Origin: Naematelia aurantialba
Taxonomy: Eukaryota; Basidiomycota; Tremellomycetes; Tremellales; Naemateliaceae
DNA: 64,000 nucleotides
Reading direction: 5' to 3'
Assembly: GCA_021527695.1 (NCBI GenBank)
Contig: JAKFAO010000001.1
Span: 1,612,001 to 1,676,000 of the forward strand
Part shown: positions 44,101 to 57,710 of the stretch, in pieces
Numbering within the stretch: the stretch's first letter is position 1
How the letters are laid out: the number at the start of each line of letters is the position of its first letter
Notes under the pieces: generated by a model
Told to the model about the DNA's origin: nothing
The model's database searches: none
Seen by the model: the letters and a program-made list of their open reading frames with translations, nothing else
Made by a program: the position numbers and the translations under genes

Positions 44101-47100
44101 TGGCAACATCGATCACAACTTCGATTCGTTACTTCAACTTGACGAACTCGTACTTCGAGCCTCTGATGGATCCTTGGAGGTTTGATGTCAGAGTGAGCAT
44201 TTCACCATTCACACGATACTTACTGATTGCTGACCATTCTAGGTCAACCGAGTATCCGCAGGGCCAGGAAGCAACCCATTGAATGTTCGACTGACAGCTA
44301 GCGAGCGCCTTGAACTCAATGTTACCTCCGCTTTCATCGAGCTAGCCATCACAACAACCACTGTTTGGAGTAAAGAGGCAGACAGAGTCAAGGAGGGTCG
44401 CGGAACGGATGCCCCATTCCGCATCCGCAATAGGACTGGCCTTACTTTACTTCTTTGGCCAGAGCAGCGGGACCTCAACAAGCCTGTCACCGGCGTCAAG
44501 CGTCTTGATGATGGCGCCGATGTCCCTTGGCGCTTCGAAGACAAGAAGTATACTCGAGACGTGAGTTGAATAATACAAGGCTCGCAACCTCATTCTAACG
44601 ACTTGTAGAACGTTTCCGCTGTAAGGCACAGTTCTTTGGGTGTACAGCTTCAGAACACCCCTTGGGAATCTCTACGTGGGATATCAGTCGATCGTGAAGG
44701 CGAGCAGATCCTCAACCTCCGACCTCGACTGGACAAGGTTTCGCATCAGATCACATGCGAGATACGACTTGAGAACAACGTCAAAGTCATCACCCTCCGA
44801 TCGACTTTGAACGTCAAGAACGAGACCAGCTTACCAGTTGAGATGATTGTTGTGGACGCCCATGGCAAGGCATCAAGCGGCGCGTTGAAGATCGGTACGC
44901 TGTCATTTTCATCAGTGTGATTGTTCCCCTGACGTCTTTGCGATAGAGCCAGGAGGATCCTGTCCTTTGCCGCTAGAAGCCGCCTATGAAAAGCGTTTCC
45001 GGATTCGGCCTCTTCGTGAGTTTCATCCGCTTGCTAATAGATGTCTCCTGACGCTCTAGGCGGCTTTGGATTTGATTATAGCTGGTCCATGCCTCTGCAT
45101 TGGCGACAACTGATGGCAAGGCCTATTCGACCTATCAGCTGCAAGCATCAAACACCAAAGGAGCCGGCGTTCTACTTCCAAGCTCAAGCGAATTTCGACG
45201 AGAATGATCCCGCTGCTAGGATCTACCCGCGCATGAGCCTCACTTTGAGGGCTCCAGTTGAGCTGGAAAACTTGCTGCCGTATGACCTCAAATTCAGGAT
45301 ACACGACAAGAATACCGGTCTGAGCTCCAGCAACTTCCTGGTGAAAGGCGGATCAAGTCCCATCCATACTGTCGAACTGTCGCATCTACTCCTCCTGAGT
45401 GTGGCGCCGGAAGATACAAGTAGGTGCATGTTGCGTGCATCACTGACTTTGCAGATTTGAAGCAGAGCGATTACGCCATAATCAACACGGATGACCCAGA
45501 GCTACCGATCGAAGACAATTTTTTGCTCAGCGATAACCAGGATCTCAAGCTTATGCTTAAATTGCACTACTTGTTAGTCTACAAGCTGCTACATTGACGT
45601 GGGCTTACGGCCCCAGCACGTTTCCAGAGTCTGGCGGAGCTTTCAAGGTCCAGGTGTACACTCCGTTCATATTTATGAACAAAACCGGTCTGCCCTTCGA
45701 TCTGATGACCAAGACTTGGAGTGGCAGCAAGACTCCAGTAGCTGGTCGAGATCTGTTTGCCAGTGGGTATAATTGCTACTTGATCCGAACGAGCTGAAAT
45801 CCACAGACGACCATAACCGCCCTGAACCGACGCCATTCAGTATGTGCTGCAACGACTCGAATGACTGGAACTGACATCTTGCAGTGTTCAGCTACCCTAA
45901 TGATGATCGCCAAAATCGTTTGTTGATCAAAGTGAACGATTCCAAATGGTCACAGCCACTGTCGTTTGATCCCGTCTCGGCAGACATGCAAATCCCACTT
46001 GCTTCCGCGGATGGCAAGTCGGACACCTTTATCGGCCTCTCATATACCGAGGGTCTAGGAAAGGTGAGTACTGTACTCAACAGGGATTCAGCGCTCATGA
46101 CTACAGTACAAACTCACCAAGGTCATCACTATCGCACCTCGATTTTTAGTGAAGAACACGTTCTCGTATCCACTCAAGATCCGTCAACACAGTACTCAAC
46201 AGACCATCGACTTGGCTCCCGGCCAGCGGATTCCCATCCTTGAGTTACAGCAACGGGCGCCTCAACAGTTGAGCATGGCTTTCGACGACAACGAGCTGAA
46301 ATGGTGAGGTAATGAGCTTCCAGTTATTGACCTCGTAGGTCTGCGCCGTTCAACATTGCGGATATTGGGCGTACATACCTCGAGCTCCAGAGACAGACAA
46401 GTCGGGGACCGAAGACTTACTTGATCCGTACTGAGACGCACCTCGAGGGATCTAGCATCTTCTTGTTCATCGCTAGGGAGACCGACCACTGGCCAATCAG
46501 GATCCAGAACGATACCCATCTGTCTTTCACTTTCAGTCAAGCCGTAAGTTATGTGACTCTGGATGAGTCGTGCGCTAACGGAAATGCAGGAAGATGAAAC
46601 GGAACGCAGCGATAGCACTACACGCCACATCGGGCCGTCGTCAACCGTTCATTACACGTGGGATCAGCCTACAGCAGCGAACAAGAGATTGAAGCTTGCA
46701 TGCGATGGTGTACCTCTACCCCGGACAATCGATATCATGGCTATCGGTATACAGCCGCCTGTCAAGATTCCAGTGAGCCTTATCCACTAATGACTGCCTA
46801 GATTGATGTTTGCATAGCCTCGGCAATCCGGGCGAAAATCGACGACCGTATCGCTGGACATTCAAGCAGATGGCAACTCCCAATTGTTGATCATCTCTCC
46901 GTACGACGAAGAGACCAGCGTGTACAAGCCCACCCGACGCCCAGGACAAGTACAGCGCACCGCCAGCATGGACAGTCTCAGCACCGTCGGATTTGAAACT
47001 GTTGCTGTCACAGACAAGCCAACTCTCACCGTGACGGTGGATCTCGAGGGTATCGGCATTTCGGTCGTAACGAAACGCCCAGACGAGCTGGTCTATCTAT

Positions 47101-49107
47101 CTCTTCGAGGTCTTAAGCTCGGCTACTCGGACTATCCTCAGTACTATGACGCTATGATTGACTGCAAGTGGATACAAATCGATAACCAGCTATTCGGCGG
47201 TCTGTTCCCGATCATTCTGTACCCTACACAGGTGCCGAAAGACGGGAAAGAGCTCGAATCTCATCCAACACTGCAGGTCTCGGTGGCAGTACTGAAGGAT
47301 ACCTGTTTGTATCTGATTTCCATGTGCGTGGAAGTGCTGATTTTTTGTAGCCCACGGGGTGTACTTTATCAAATATGCGACTGTTCTCCTGCAAGCGATG
47401 ACCATCGAACTTGATGAAGATTTCTTGTTTGCTCTTATCGAGTTTGCCAAGTTCAAGGATGCATCCTGGAAAGAAGCATCTCTAGAGTGCGTTGCTACTC
47501 GAGGGAGAGTAGAAATGCTGACGCACGCAGTGTCTTGATTGAACGTCCTGTGGATATCCCAGAGCCAGACATCACGAACCCGAAGTCGGACATATTTTTC
47601 GAGGCCCTGCAGCTTCAGCCAATCTCGCTCGAGCTGTCCTTCATGCGGACTGATCGAGTCAACGTGGACGAGAAGTATGTAGCAGCTGTTAGTTTTCGGC
47701 TGTGGATGCTGACTTGCCTTCAGGGTATCTACTCGAAATCCGTTCTACTACGCCCTCAACGCCTTAACTATGGCGCTTGGAAACGTCAACGCGGCTCCGG
47801 TGAATTTCCGAGCTTTACTTCTCGAGAATGTTCGTCTTGGCGTACCCGAGCTGCAAGAACGAGTCATATTGCATTACCAGCAACAAGCGGTTGCGCAGAT
47901 CTACCGAGTGCTTGGTTCCGCAGATTTCCTTGGCAATCCGGTCGGTTTGTTCAACAACATCAGTTCTGGCTTTTCCGACATCTTCTATGAACCCTACCAG
48001 GGCATCGTCATGCATGGCAACAAGGATATCGGTTTGGGTATTGCACGGGTGAGCTTCACGTTTTGTTTACTAGCTCGTGCCGCAGGAGCTAATGATTTCA
48101 GGGAGCCACGAGTTTCGCAAAGAAGACGGTGTTTGGCGTGACAGACAGTGTGACCAAAGTGACGGCTAGTATTGGCAAGGGCTTCTCCGCCGCGACAATG
48201 GATGCCGAATTCCAGAATCGGCGACGAATGATGCAGAGGCGAAACAAGCCAAAGCATGCGCTCTACGGCTTCGCAGCGGGCGCAAGCGCTCTGACTGACA
48301 GTTTGACGAGCGCTATCGAGGGTGTTGCTGTGAGTCTCGTCATAGTAGTCGAGGGCTGGCAACTAATACGTGACAGTCCAAGCCAATGGAAGGTGCAGAG
48401 AAGGGGGGCGCAGTAGGTTTCGCCAAGGGAGTTGGGAAGGGCGTGGCAGGCTTCTTCTTCAAGCCCACGGTCGGAGTCATGGACTTCATCTCGAGCTCCG
48501 CAGAAGGGCTGCGGAATACGACAACAGTCTTCGATCAGGGCGATCTGGATAGAGTCCGCATGCCGAGATTCATCGCAATGGACGGTGTTCTCCGGGTAAG
48601 CAAATGTTGGGCCCAGCACTGCGTCCTTGTCTGACCATCGTAGCCATTCTCTGCGCGCGAGGCTCTGGGTCAATCTTGGCTGAAAGATCTCGAGGCTGGC
48701 GCGTATTTCTCCGAGTCATACGTCGCTCATCTAGGTTGGTCAAGTCCTGGGCTATCAAGATTGAGTTGACATCCACAGATGTGCCAGGCGACGATGCAGT
48801 GGCGATTTTGTCGAACAATCGCCTTCTCTTTGTGCAGCTGCGGAAATTGAAGGTGATATGGCAAGTCCCGTTTGAGGAACTCCAGTCTCTGTCACTCGAG
48901 CAGAGCGGGATTGCCATGACCTTGCGAGGCGGGACACCTGGACCTTTCTTGCCAATCGCGGAACAGACAGGACGAGAATGGTTCTTCCGACATATTGGAA
49001 AGTGCGTCTTCTTCCACAGTTCGCGTAGTCTTGGGAGCGAATCGAGCTGACTGGTTACCAGGGTGGTGGTTGCTTATAATAGGGCCCATTCACAACGAGA
49101 CGATTAG
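38174..49107 (+). CDS. VPS13: Bridge-like lipid-transfer protein Vps13
   Basis: Vps13 moves bulk phospholipid between organelles at membrane contact sites. The N-terminal chorein domain starts MQALKDIALRLINVYVSPYV and continues LSLSVFGGNIQFHGLHLKK, GDIGTLSVTIPWTQLKTQPV and DDVYVLAKAR. Landmarks along the gene: KTIDIRVDMNAPIIIIPM (40470-40530), FVMEVEQNPIDGHADNAV (40200), the VAB/SHR region (44400-46500, e.g. RIRNRTGLTLLLWPEQ and EPGGSCPLPLEAAYEKRF), and the ATG_C/DH-like helices (SGFSDIFYEPYQGIVMHGNK, GFAKGVGKGVAGFFFKPTVG). The end is VVVAYNRAHSQRDD and TAG at 49105-49107. About 30 small introns; roughly 3,000 residues. Individual splice sites near 44900-46550 are the least certain. Confidence 0.93.
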
Positions 49108-49357
49108 CGATATATAATAATGGATGCGGCGGGGGACTGAGATGCAAGGAATGATGACGTTGATATCTGCATTACGATTACCATGTACCGTGAATACCAG
49201 TAGACAAAGTGAGAAGACGAAAGCTCAGACTGCTGCACTTTGCTTGTGGCAGGACGTGCGGTAGTCTGAACAATTCCATATGTATGCGATTAACATGCCA
49301 CGACGAGATGAGGTTGGGTCGTCTACATTACTATTACACTTGGCCAACGGCGTCTGA

Positions 49358-51620
49358 TCATCGTCGCGCGCCGCCCTTCTTCTTTCGCCGCCCATCGTCA
49401 CTGGAATCGCCACCCTTGTCAACTCGTTTCTCGTCGGCTGCATACGTCAGTTCGTACACTACACTACAATGGTGGCGTTGCAACGTACCATTCTTGGCCT
49501 TTCTCTCCAGCTCGTCCCAGTCCTCGCCCTCCGACTCGTCTTCATCAAATGATCCACTCTCGTCTGAACCGTCGTCTTCGTCGACTGTAGATGTCTCAGC
49601 TACATTGCGAACCACCCCGCTTCGGCAGGGACTCACATGCTGAGTCTGAATCTTCGTCGGACGAGCTCATAGCGGTAGAGGCATCAGAGGCTGAAAACAC
49701 CGAGCCGTCTGAAGACTCGCTCTCGTCCGAATCCTGAAAGAGCGAATCAGCAAAATGACTAGTTAGAAGAGGCATTGGCCTCACCTCCCCAGTGCCGGTC
49801 AGGAAGGTCCAGCCTCCTTCCTCGTAGAATGCATACGGGTCCTCGTTGAGTGTCTTCATGATGGCCGGCCAACTCAAATTGACCGGTCCCTCCGAGATCG
49901 GCACATCGCACGAGCTACGGCTCTTAGCGCACGCCAGGATCGCCCCGCTTGCTCAAACTTACTCGAGCCATTCCTTGACATTGTCGAGGTGTGCAACGGG
50001 AATGGTGTTGATGTGGACCGGGGGCTTCTTGAAATCGTTGAAAACGAACACCATGTCGAAGTTTTTGAGACCGAAAGATACTCTTTCAAGGTGGACAATC
50101 TCAATCTCGGACAAAGTGATAACGGTGAATGGGAATTCGCTCAGGTGTACGAGACAGTTGGTCGTTGGCATGAGCAGGACGTTTGACCGGAACGGCACTC
50201 CGCTGAAGCTAAGTTCGCGGAAAGGCATGTCCACTTCCAGCTCGTATTGCTGGGCTTGAGCAGCAGATTCTATGCGTCGGGCAAAGTCATGGAAGAGCTT
50301 GTCAAGCTCTTTGCGCCGTTTTCGATCTTCTTGTTCTTGTTCAATCTCATCCTCGTCGCCATATCTCGCCCGACGCTTCTTACCACCCGTCTCATCGAAA
50401 CCGGCGTCTGTAACTTCGCGATAGAATTGGACGTCCTAAGACAAATCAGGATGATATTGCATATTTGCCGACCGAACTGACCGATGTCTTCTTCTTGCCT
50501 AGCATGATGGGAGACTTGAGATGCACGTGTATGAGGACGATGAGTTCTTTTTCGCTCGGCTGGAAGAAGAGATGTTTGATGTTGCTGAACAAGAGATCTG
50601 CGGACCTCAGCTGTTGATCTCGTCGGACGGGAAGAGAGGTAACGCACCAATCTTGCTTGCTGGCCCATCTGGTCTGAACCGGAGACCGTTATGGTGGATC
50701 TCAAGGTTTCCATCCGTCTTCTTCCCCTCTGTTGCGGGCCGAGGGAAGACCTGTTTCAAGACATAGGGGTGCCTACCTACACCAAAGTCAGCTGTCGCCG
50801 CCAGTCATCCCAAAGAATTCTGCAACCCACCCTTGATCTCGATCAGTTTCTCTTGCTCAATGACATCTGCCATCTCTTTCCGTTCTGCTTCCTTCCTTGT
50901 TGCGGCCTTTTTCAGACCGGAGATTGACTCGAACACTTTGAGCATATGGCGTTGATCTGATGATCGGAAGGACGCCGATCGGATGAAAGTAGCATCAGGG
51001 TCCTCGAAAGGCTAACGAGGTGTCAATCTTGCGCTGTGGTGAGACGGTAGATAAGGAACCCACCATGTCTTCCTTCTTTCCAGCTATTTGACCCGGAGAC
51101 TGGAAGTTGATCCGTAGGACAATGTGATCTGCTTCTTCTGTCTTTGCCACGTTCTTTATGGTGGAGATGTGGAAAGGAACAGCGTAACCATATAGAGGCA
51201 GGACGACTGTCTGTCGCGCTTCGTCGACGTAAATCTAAACAAATCAGCTGAGAACGTAGCGTCAGATACAGAATGACCCACCCGTCGTTCCTCTACCCCC
51301 CTAGGCAATTGCTCCTCTCTACGATAACTCTCATAGCGCTTCACCTTCTTCTCCAGATCGCCATCCTTGCCTCCAGCTCCATGTGCCCATTTCTTCAATC
51401 CGTCCGCTTGTCGTTGAGCATGAAGTCGGGCTTGGTTCTGCTTGATCTTGTCGGCCGTCGTTTGCTCCACTGCTCCAGTCTGTCCGCCGCGGGTCTTGGT
51501 GGTGGGTGCAACTGGCCTCGTCTTCACAGACTTCGGCTTGCCGTTACTGGTTGACTCGTGCTGGTGAGACTTGCTCGAATCTGGAATTTTTGGCTTTTTC
51601 TCCTCTCTTACTGACGACAT
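49358..51620 (-). CDS. SPT16: SPT16-like FACT subunit lacking the N-terminal peptidase-like domain
   Basis: FACT (Spt16/Pob3) handles H2A-H2B and H3-H4 during transcription and replication. The dimerisation domain begins at once: [21 protein letters not shown] and [19 protein letters not shown]. The Rtt106-like middle domain follows ([104 protein letters not shown]). The tail is acidic and ends in [10 protein letters not shown]. The ATG at 51618-51620 ([14 protein letters not shown]) lies in what is normally the linker after the roughly 450-residue N-terminal domain. An in-frame stop lies 30 bases upstream, and the neighbouring kelch gene starts only 239 bases away, so the missing domain is not hidden nearby. 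The product is about 600 residues versus about 1,000 normally. Confidence 0.9.
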
Positions 51621-51710
51621 GTTCGTTCTCCTCGATGGTCTGTCTGCCTATACTTTCGTGCAGGACTGCAGATGCGGATCGAAGCTTGCATACCGACGAG
51701 AAATGACCCA

Positions 51711-51719
51711 TATATATAT
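51711..51719 (-). promoter_or_regulatory. TATA element of the short SPT16 gene
   Basis: TATATATAT lies about 91-99 bases upstream of the SPT16-like ATG on the minus strand. It supports transcription starting at the shortened gene. Confidence 0.5.
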
Positions 51720-51859
51720 CGAGGGCGGCGACACGCGACGCGTTGACGGGATCAAATATATGTCGGCGTTTTCTTCTTGTGGCTCTTCTCCCCAGGCTTC
51801 TCTGTTGCCCCTCCACCTGTCCTGGTCCACCCAACAGTCTGACTTCTAAATATCAAAGC

Positions 51860-54499
51860 ATGGCGCCTAATAAAGGAGCAGGAGCAGGCAAGGCGGCAGC
51901 CAAGGCGGCCAAAAAAGCAAAGCAGGTTGACAAGGCTGCTAAGAAAGAGGCAGCAGCTATCAAGAGCGGCGGGAACAAGGGGAAAGGGAAGGGAAACCTG
52001 GACGACGAGGAGGAAGATCTGGACAAGATTCTGGAACGGTATCAAGCTGAGATGCTCACTGTGAGCTAGTTTGGTCTTGCGAATTGCCTCGAGCTGACTT
52101 CCCAAGAACGCTGCTATGACCGTGACTACCTTGGACGGCTGGCCAGCTCCTCGCTGTAACGCTCTTCTGCTACCCACTCCATCGACCCTGCCAGCTGAGA
52201 GCAATCATCTCTACTTGCTCTTCGGGGAGTATTTCGATGGATCCCGTGCAACATTCTACAACTCGACCTTGCGGTACGACATTGTTAAGAATGAGTGGAA
52301 GGAGTATAAGTCGCCCGAGGCACCGGCTCCTCGAAGCAGCGCAGCCGGAGTGTGCGTACCCGGTCTGGGAGACGGAGGTGGTATCCTCATCTTTGGTAAG
52401 CACTTTCATCGATCTCAGATGGGGGAAAGACGTTGAACTATGCAGGCGGAGAATATGCCAGCCCAACGCAGACTTCCTTCCATCACTTCAAAGACCTCGT
52501 ACGCCTCTTGACCTTATCAGGCGGCGGACCGTTGCTGAATGGCGCAGTAGTGGCTCTTCAGTATCAAGTCGCATAGCTGGGAGCGCTTTGACTTTCGAAA
52601 GGGGCCATCAGGACGGAGTGGTCATCGGTATGTCACCAACCTTCATTGGCGAAAGGTAGGACTGACAGATGACAGCATGGTGCTCTGGAAGCAATTTGTG
52701 ATCCTGTTTGGGGGTTTCATCGATGTTGGGGTAAAGAGTCAGTATAACGTCAACTCGCCCAGGTATCTAGCAGCTGTTCATATGGATAGCGAATTACTTG
52801 TCAGATTTGTGGTTGTTCGACCTCGAAGACTACAAATGGCGCCAAATTGAACATCTAGACAAGGACAGGTGTCCAACGTGAGTTGATTGCCCCCTTGACG
52901 ATTAACGTTGATTCCTTTGTTTTCAGCGCTCGGAGTGGATTTTCCTTCATCCCGTGCCCCGAAGGTGCGATCCTGCATGGCGGGTATCGGAAGGAGTACG
53001 TGAAGGGTACAAGACCAAAAGGGGTCCATCTCGAGGATACTTGGCTCTTGCGGTACATCACATCCTCTCTGTTGAGATTTTATACTGAATGTTCAGAATG
53101 GACACCGACATCAACAAAATCAAGTGGGAAAAGCGCAGACGTCTGAATTACGCCCCAACTCTGAGGTCTGGCTGCACCATGACTTACTGGGCAAGTAAGG
53201 GAATGGGCGTGCTGTTTGGGGGAGTCTTGGATGATGAAAGGGATGAAGAAAGCATGGAGAGCACTTTCTACAATGACTTGTAAGCTGATATCTGATGACA
53301 TAGCTAATAGCCTCAGGTACGCATACTATCCAGCAGGAAACGGTCGGTGGATGAGCCTCAACTTGAAGCGGAAGAAAGGACCTGGAGGCAAGCGACGAAA
53401 GAGGGCGACAGCGCAAGATGAGAGCCTACAGGAGGACGAGAATATGGAGGACGGAGATGAGGACTCTGGGATGGCTCACCCCACAGTGAGCGACATTTCT
53501 GACCCAGATCGGCACTGAAGCTTGTCAGGACAAGACAGTAGTTCCCTCGGCTTCAGCGCCAGATACAGAGGAGTTAAAAGCGGACGCGGATGATCCAGCA
53601 AAGAGTGTGCCCCTTACCCGCTACAACGCCATGATTGCCATCATGAAGAACACGCTCTTCATGTGAGTAATAACGTCTTTCAGTAGCTGAAGATGAAAAG
53701 CTATGGAGGCATGTTCGAAACCTCAAATCCAGCTCGAGAATATACGCTTGACGATTTCATAACGCTCAACCTGGATAAACTCGATCGTTTTGTCCATATT
53801 CGCAGCTCCGGTCTGGATGAGCTAGAGTGGATGGGTAGTGACGATGAAGGAGAGGACTCAACAGATGCCGAGAGCCGCGAAAGTACTAGTGAAGACGATG
53901 ACGATGATGCAGGCTCGATGGATGGGCTGGAGGAGACCGGGGATATCGGTGAGGAGGAGAAGGAAAAGCGATATACTGGTCTCAGCAGGGAAGAGAAGGT
54001 GATTATGGTATGACGTCTCGGTCAGTCGTACTGATAAGACCTAGGATGCACTACGAGCTTCAGCCACCAGGTTCCTGGGAGTGGCAAAGGATTCGACCCG
54101 GTCGGAAGAAGACGTGCTCTCGACCCCGTTTCCCGGAGAGAATATCCGCACGTTTTACGATCGATCACGTGAGTGAAACCTTGGGATTGATTATAGAAGC
54201 TAATGAGAGCTACAGGCCAGTACTGGGCCTCGTTGGCTTACGCACGGACTGGCTCCCGCGGCAAATGCTTGCGCCGAGAGGGTTTTGGTGTGTCCTCTCT
54301 GTTCAGCATGGCTGCAATGAGCTGATCACTCGACTTTCTCTGGCTCTTTATAGAACTGGCCAGCCAGAAGTACGCATTGTACAAACCGATATTAGAGGAG
54401 ATTGAGCGTATCCAAAGAGAGGCCGAAGTGAGCGCTGCTGAGATGGGGGGAGGAAAGCGAGCGCCCGCCGGGGAGGGTGCGGTTGCCCGCCGGAGATGA
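51860..54499 (+). CDS. KEL3: Kelch-repeat protein, KEL3/KLHDC4 type
   Basis: Six-bladed kelch propeller protein of unassigned cellular role. It has a Lys/Ala-rich N-terminus (GAGAGKAAAKAAKKAKQ) with DEEEDLDKILERYQAEM, then kelch blades: HLYLLFGEYFDG, GGILIFGGEYASP, FVILFGGFIDVG, LADLWLFDLEDYKWRQIE, GAILHGGYRKEYVKG and MGVLFGGVLDDERDEE. An acidic insert follows (53400-53600 and 53810-53960). The C-terminal DUF4110-like region reads GENIRTFYDRSREYWASLA and ASQKYALYKPILEEIERI. About ten short introns. The stop is TGA at 54497-54499. It is divergent from the SPT16-like gene, sharing a 239-nt promoter. Confidence 0.9.
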
Positions 54500-55302
54500 G
54501 CACGAAAAGTCTGCGAGGATTGCTCTCGGTTGTTGATGACTTCATCGGCACCGAGCTGATCCAGGATCGGTGCGATAGGTGCTTGGACGGAAGATGGCCG
54601 ACTGCCGCAGGATGCTTCTGATTTCGAGCGGCGCTCCCACTCTTGGCAATTCGATGACACGTTCGTCCCATCGAGGGATTGCCATTCAGGCAATTTACTA
54701 TGGCAATCAATCCTTTCAACTCCCTCGGTGTTGCTCGTCATTCTCCCCGTGGCTTATGGGATCATCACCAGGCTGGACTCATCACTAGGCTGGAACACGA
54801 AATCCCATCTCCCCCGACTCCCCTTCACTCGGAAGCAGAACCATCCTTTGTGGCTGTATGTGAATGCGGGCTTTCGTTTCCCCGCCACTCCTGTTTGCCA
54901 CTGCATCAAACACGATCGCTCCGTACAACCACTTCGATACGTCTTCGCATACTGGATACAAGAATGGCCATCCTTCCGGTACCAGATTTCAGCGCTGATA
55001 TGCCCCATTCGGCTCGAGGGACCGGGGTCATCAGGCAAAAACGGTGCACTCAGGCTACTGCAATGAATGTCAGACAAAGAGCCTCGACGAGTTTCCTTTT
55101 ATCGCTCAAAGGCCGGTTAAGGACGATTCTGAAGACCGCTTTTCCCGACAGCCAGCCCTTTGCGGATCTTTCCTCTATAAATTACGGCTCTACTTACTGT
55201 TTCGGGACCCACTCCAACATCTAGTTGCATCGCCCGCAGACACCACCACCATCACCGCAAACTTCAAGCAACAGATACACAGTTATTACCCAGACTTACA
55301 CC
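54500..55302. other. Intergenic region upstream of the helical-protein cluster
   Basis: 800 bases with no supported gene. A TATA box and a 5' leader for the next gene lie in the last 130 bases. Confidence 0.45.
55176..55182 (+). promoter_or_regulatory. TATA box of helical family member A
   Basis: TATAAAT, 121-127 bases upstream of the ATG at 55303, followed by an ACC-rich leader (CACCACCACC) typical of fungal 5' UTRs. Confidence 0.55.
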
Positions 55303-56863
55303 ATGTCTCAGTTGCTTAAAACGCTACGATCCCCACACAAGTCAGTCTCAAGGCCCGATCCGTCATCTCAGTCGAATACCCGACGTCACGAAACGAATAC
55401 TTCTGAAAGTGATCAGTACGAGTTTTTGACGGATAAGGTCGAAGATGGACTCAGGGCTCCAAACGGCAACGGCCTGAGGTCCGCAAGGGAAAAGCTGTCC
55501 AGGATCGCAAGTAGCGTCCGGTCTACCTCTGCCGTGTATGCACGAGAAATGCAGGACCTGCAAGAGGCGTCGGCACACCTGTCTTCGAGGAGCCAGCCTG
55601 ACATCGAGAGTTCGAGCGCTATCATAGCACGCATCCTCACAGAATACAGTCGTGTTTCACAAAATCTTTCGCCGTATCAGCTCTCTCTCTTTGAGTTGAT
55701 ACCTGGGTACGAACGACACTTACTACCGACAGGGCGATCAATGTCCACGCCCAACCCGACAATGTCCAACACTTCTTCCGGTATGACTGCGCCGACTGGC
55801 CGCCACCGGTTCCATCAACCACTTGGTCCGTTGCGACCTTTGCGGGCGGTCAGTACCCCGCCTGAAAACCTTGTGGGCGACGCGACCATTCGATCCCAGA
55901 TCCGCTCACTCTTGAGCCAAAACAAGGGACCTCAGGTCAAGAGTCTGATCAGCGCCGTTGTCGCGAGGAGCACTTGGAGAGACGGAGAGCGGGCACGAAG
56001 GGGCAAAGAGAGGGAAGAGGAGACATACCGAGCGAGGCTGCAATACGCCGCCAACGCGACCGCCTACGGATTAGTAGGGTCCGCCATAGATGACTTGACA
56101 GGAATTTACAAGTCGTACGAGGGACAGCGTGACCTCAGTGCTGAAGAAACCGACTTGTACGAATATCTGCGAGGCGATTCTTCGGGAGCTCAACCCAGGT
56201 ACGCGCTGAATGGCATTAACTGTCTCGGAATGAAAGCTGATTCCCGCGCCACGTAGCGAGCCGAACACCTACGTCCGCAATCAGACTTCCGGCACGCGCG
56301 GACAACAAACCATGCCAACAACCAGTGGGACACTTGGACTCCACCAAGTACCAGCAGGCGGTGGATCCTCACCACGGACACAAAGGAGACAGCATGAGTT
56401 TATACCCAGAGGATCCCAGAGCGACCACCGCGCACAACGGGACCGGGTTAGAAACGATCAGGGAGTCCCCATTTCCAGTATTTCAGGGTCCTTCGGTGCG
56501 ACGCCACGAAACACCGGTACAGAGATGTTGGGCAGACCGTACGGGTACAGCGCACTTCGCGCAGAGATGACTCATGCCGCTTTATCGACATCCTACTCAT
56601 CGTTACCTCCCGCCCCTGCGGCTGATGAACAGTCGAGAACGGGGGGACATTCTGGAGGTTTCAATACTGATTTCAATCAAACATGGTTGGGCGGGGCCAT
56701 GACTGGGGCTCCGAGTCGCATCTCATCCAGACCCGGTACGGTCACCTCACTGGCACCAACTGGTTCCACCAGCTCAGACTCAAACCCGTTTGCGTGGGGC
56801 CCCGAATCCTCAAGTCCCCGCTGGGACCGAGAACGCACGACTCGCAGAGAAGACAGATTCTAG
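55303..56863 (+). CDS. Unrecognised helical protein, cluster member A
   Basis: Two exons, 55303-56198 and 56257-56863, give 500 residues; the 58-nt intron is phase 2. Exon 1 holds two helical stretches with the same plan. The first contains IIARILTEYSRVSQNLSPYQ and LFELIPGYE. The second contains AIDDLTGIYKSYEGQRDLSA, then EETDLYEYLRG. The linker between them (55720-55890) is Thr/Ser/Pro-rich. Exon 2 is disordered, with SGGFNTDFNQTWLGG and a tail SDSNPFAWGPESSSPRWD. No signal peptide, membrane segment or known motif is visible. It is related to the next two genes by layout, intron phase and a weak shared motif; function unknown. Confidence 0.7.
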
Positions 56864-57710
56864 CTCGACAGAAAGGTCTGATTTGTATCGAGCGGCTAGT
56901 GTATCTCAAGCGGCAAGCGGATTGTGTTGTGGTGGCCAAGGAATTGCATGGGTGGCGAGCCTATCGATTGTAGGGCATGCATGGCGAGAAGAGACGACTC
57001 TGGTTTGACTGTAGTGCCGTCTCGGAGTGCGATCCAGCTATTGAGTTATTTTTCCACATATCCTCGAGATGGGTTTGATGCGAGGTGATATTTGCGATGC
57101 TGCTTGTCCAACTCTTCACAGGAGGAGCCGTTTCAAGTGGTTGCCAATCAGACGCTGGGTAGCATATGTAGGTACAGCGTCTGTGGTCGAGTTTGCCACC
57201 CGCCGCACAAACAAGTCTACAGCATGAGTTCAGTGGACCGCCCTGACCAGGCAATCTTTAGGAAGCCCCACTGGTGTCTGTTGTGCACAATGGACTGATT
57301 CAAGTGTGGCTACGGCATTTCGCGCCGTGACGACTGCCGGTGGTGGGGTTGAGGCAGTTCGACACTGTGGTTTCATCAGTCAAGAGGCAGGCCTTGGGAA
57401 AGGTCGTGACGGATGAAATGGGTGCGTTCGGCACGACGACGAGTGGCGGGATGAAAGTGAGCGGCCGAGGCCGAAGGACGGGTGTGGACTTCCGAGGTCG
57501 TATAGAGATAGTTGACGACAGGTGACACATCGTATGGGAACGAGCCCCCTCTCCGCATCCCTACTAGCGCGACGGGCTATGATGGAAGCGGGGCGAAACC
57601 TGGGGTGTTCTGTTCTAGAATGGTCGACAGGGAACAAGGGAAGGCGCACTTGCACAGGAGGTAGCCTGTAAGGGAGAGAGAGGGCAAGTCGGCCTGTCTT
57701 CTGTCTTCTC

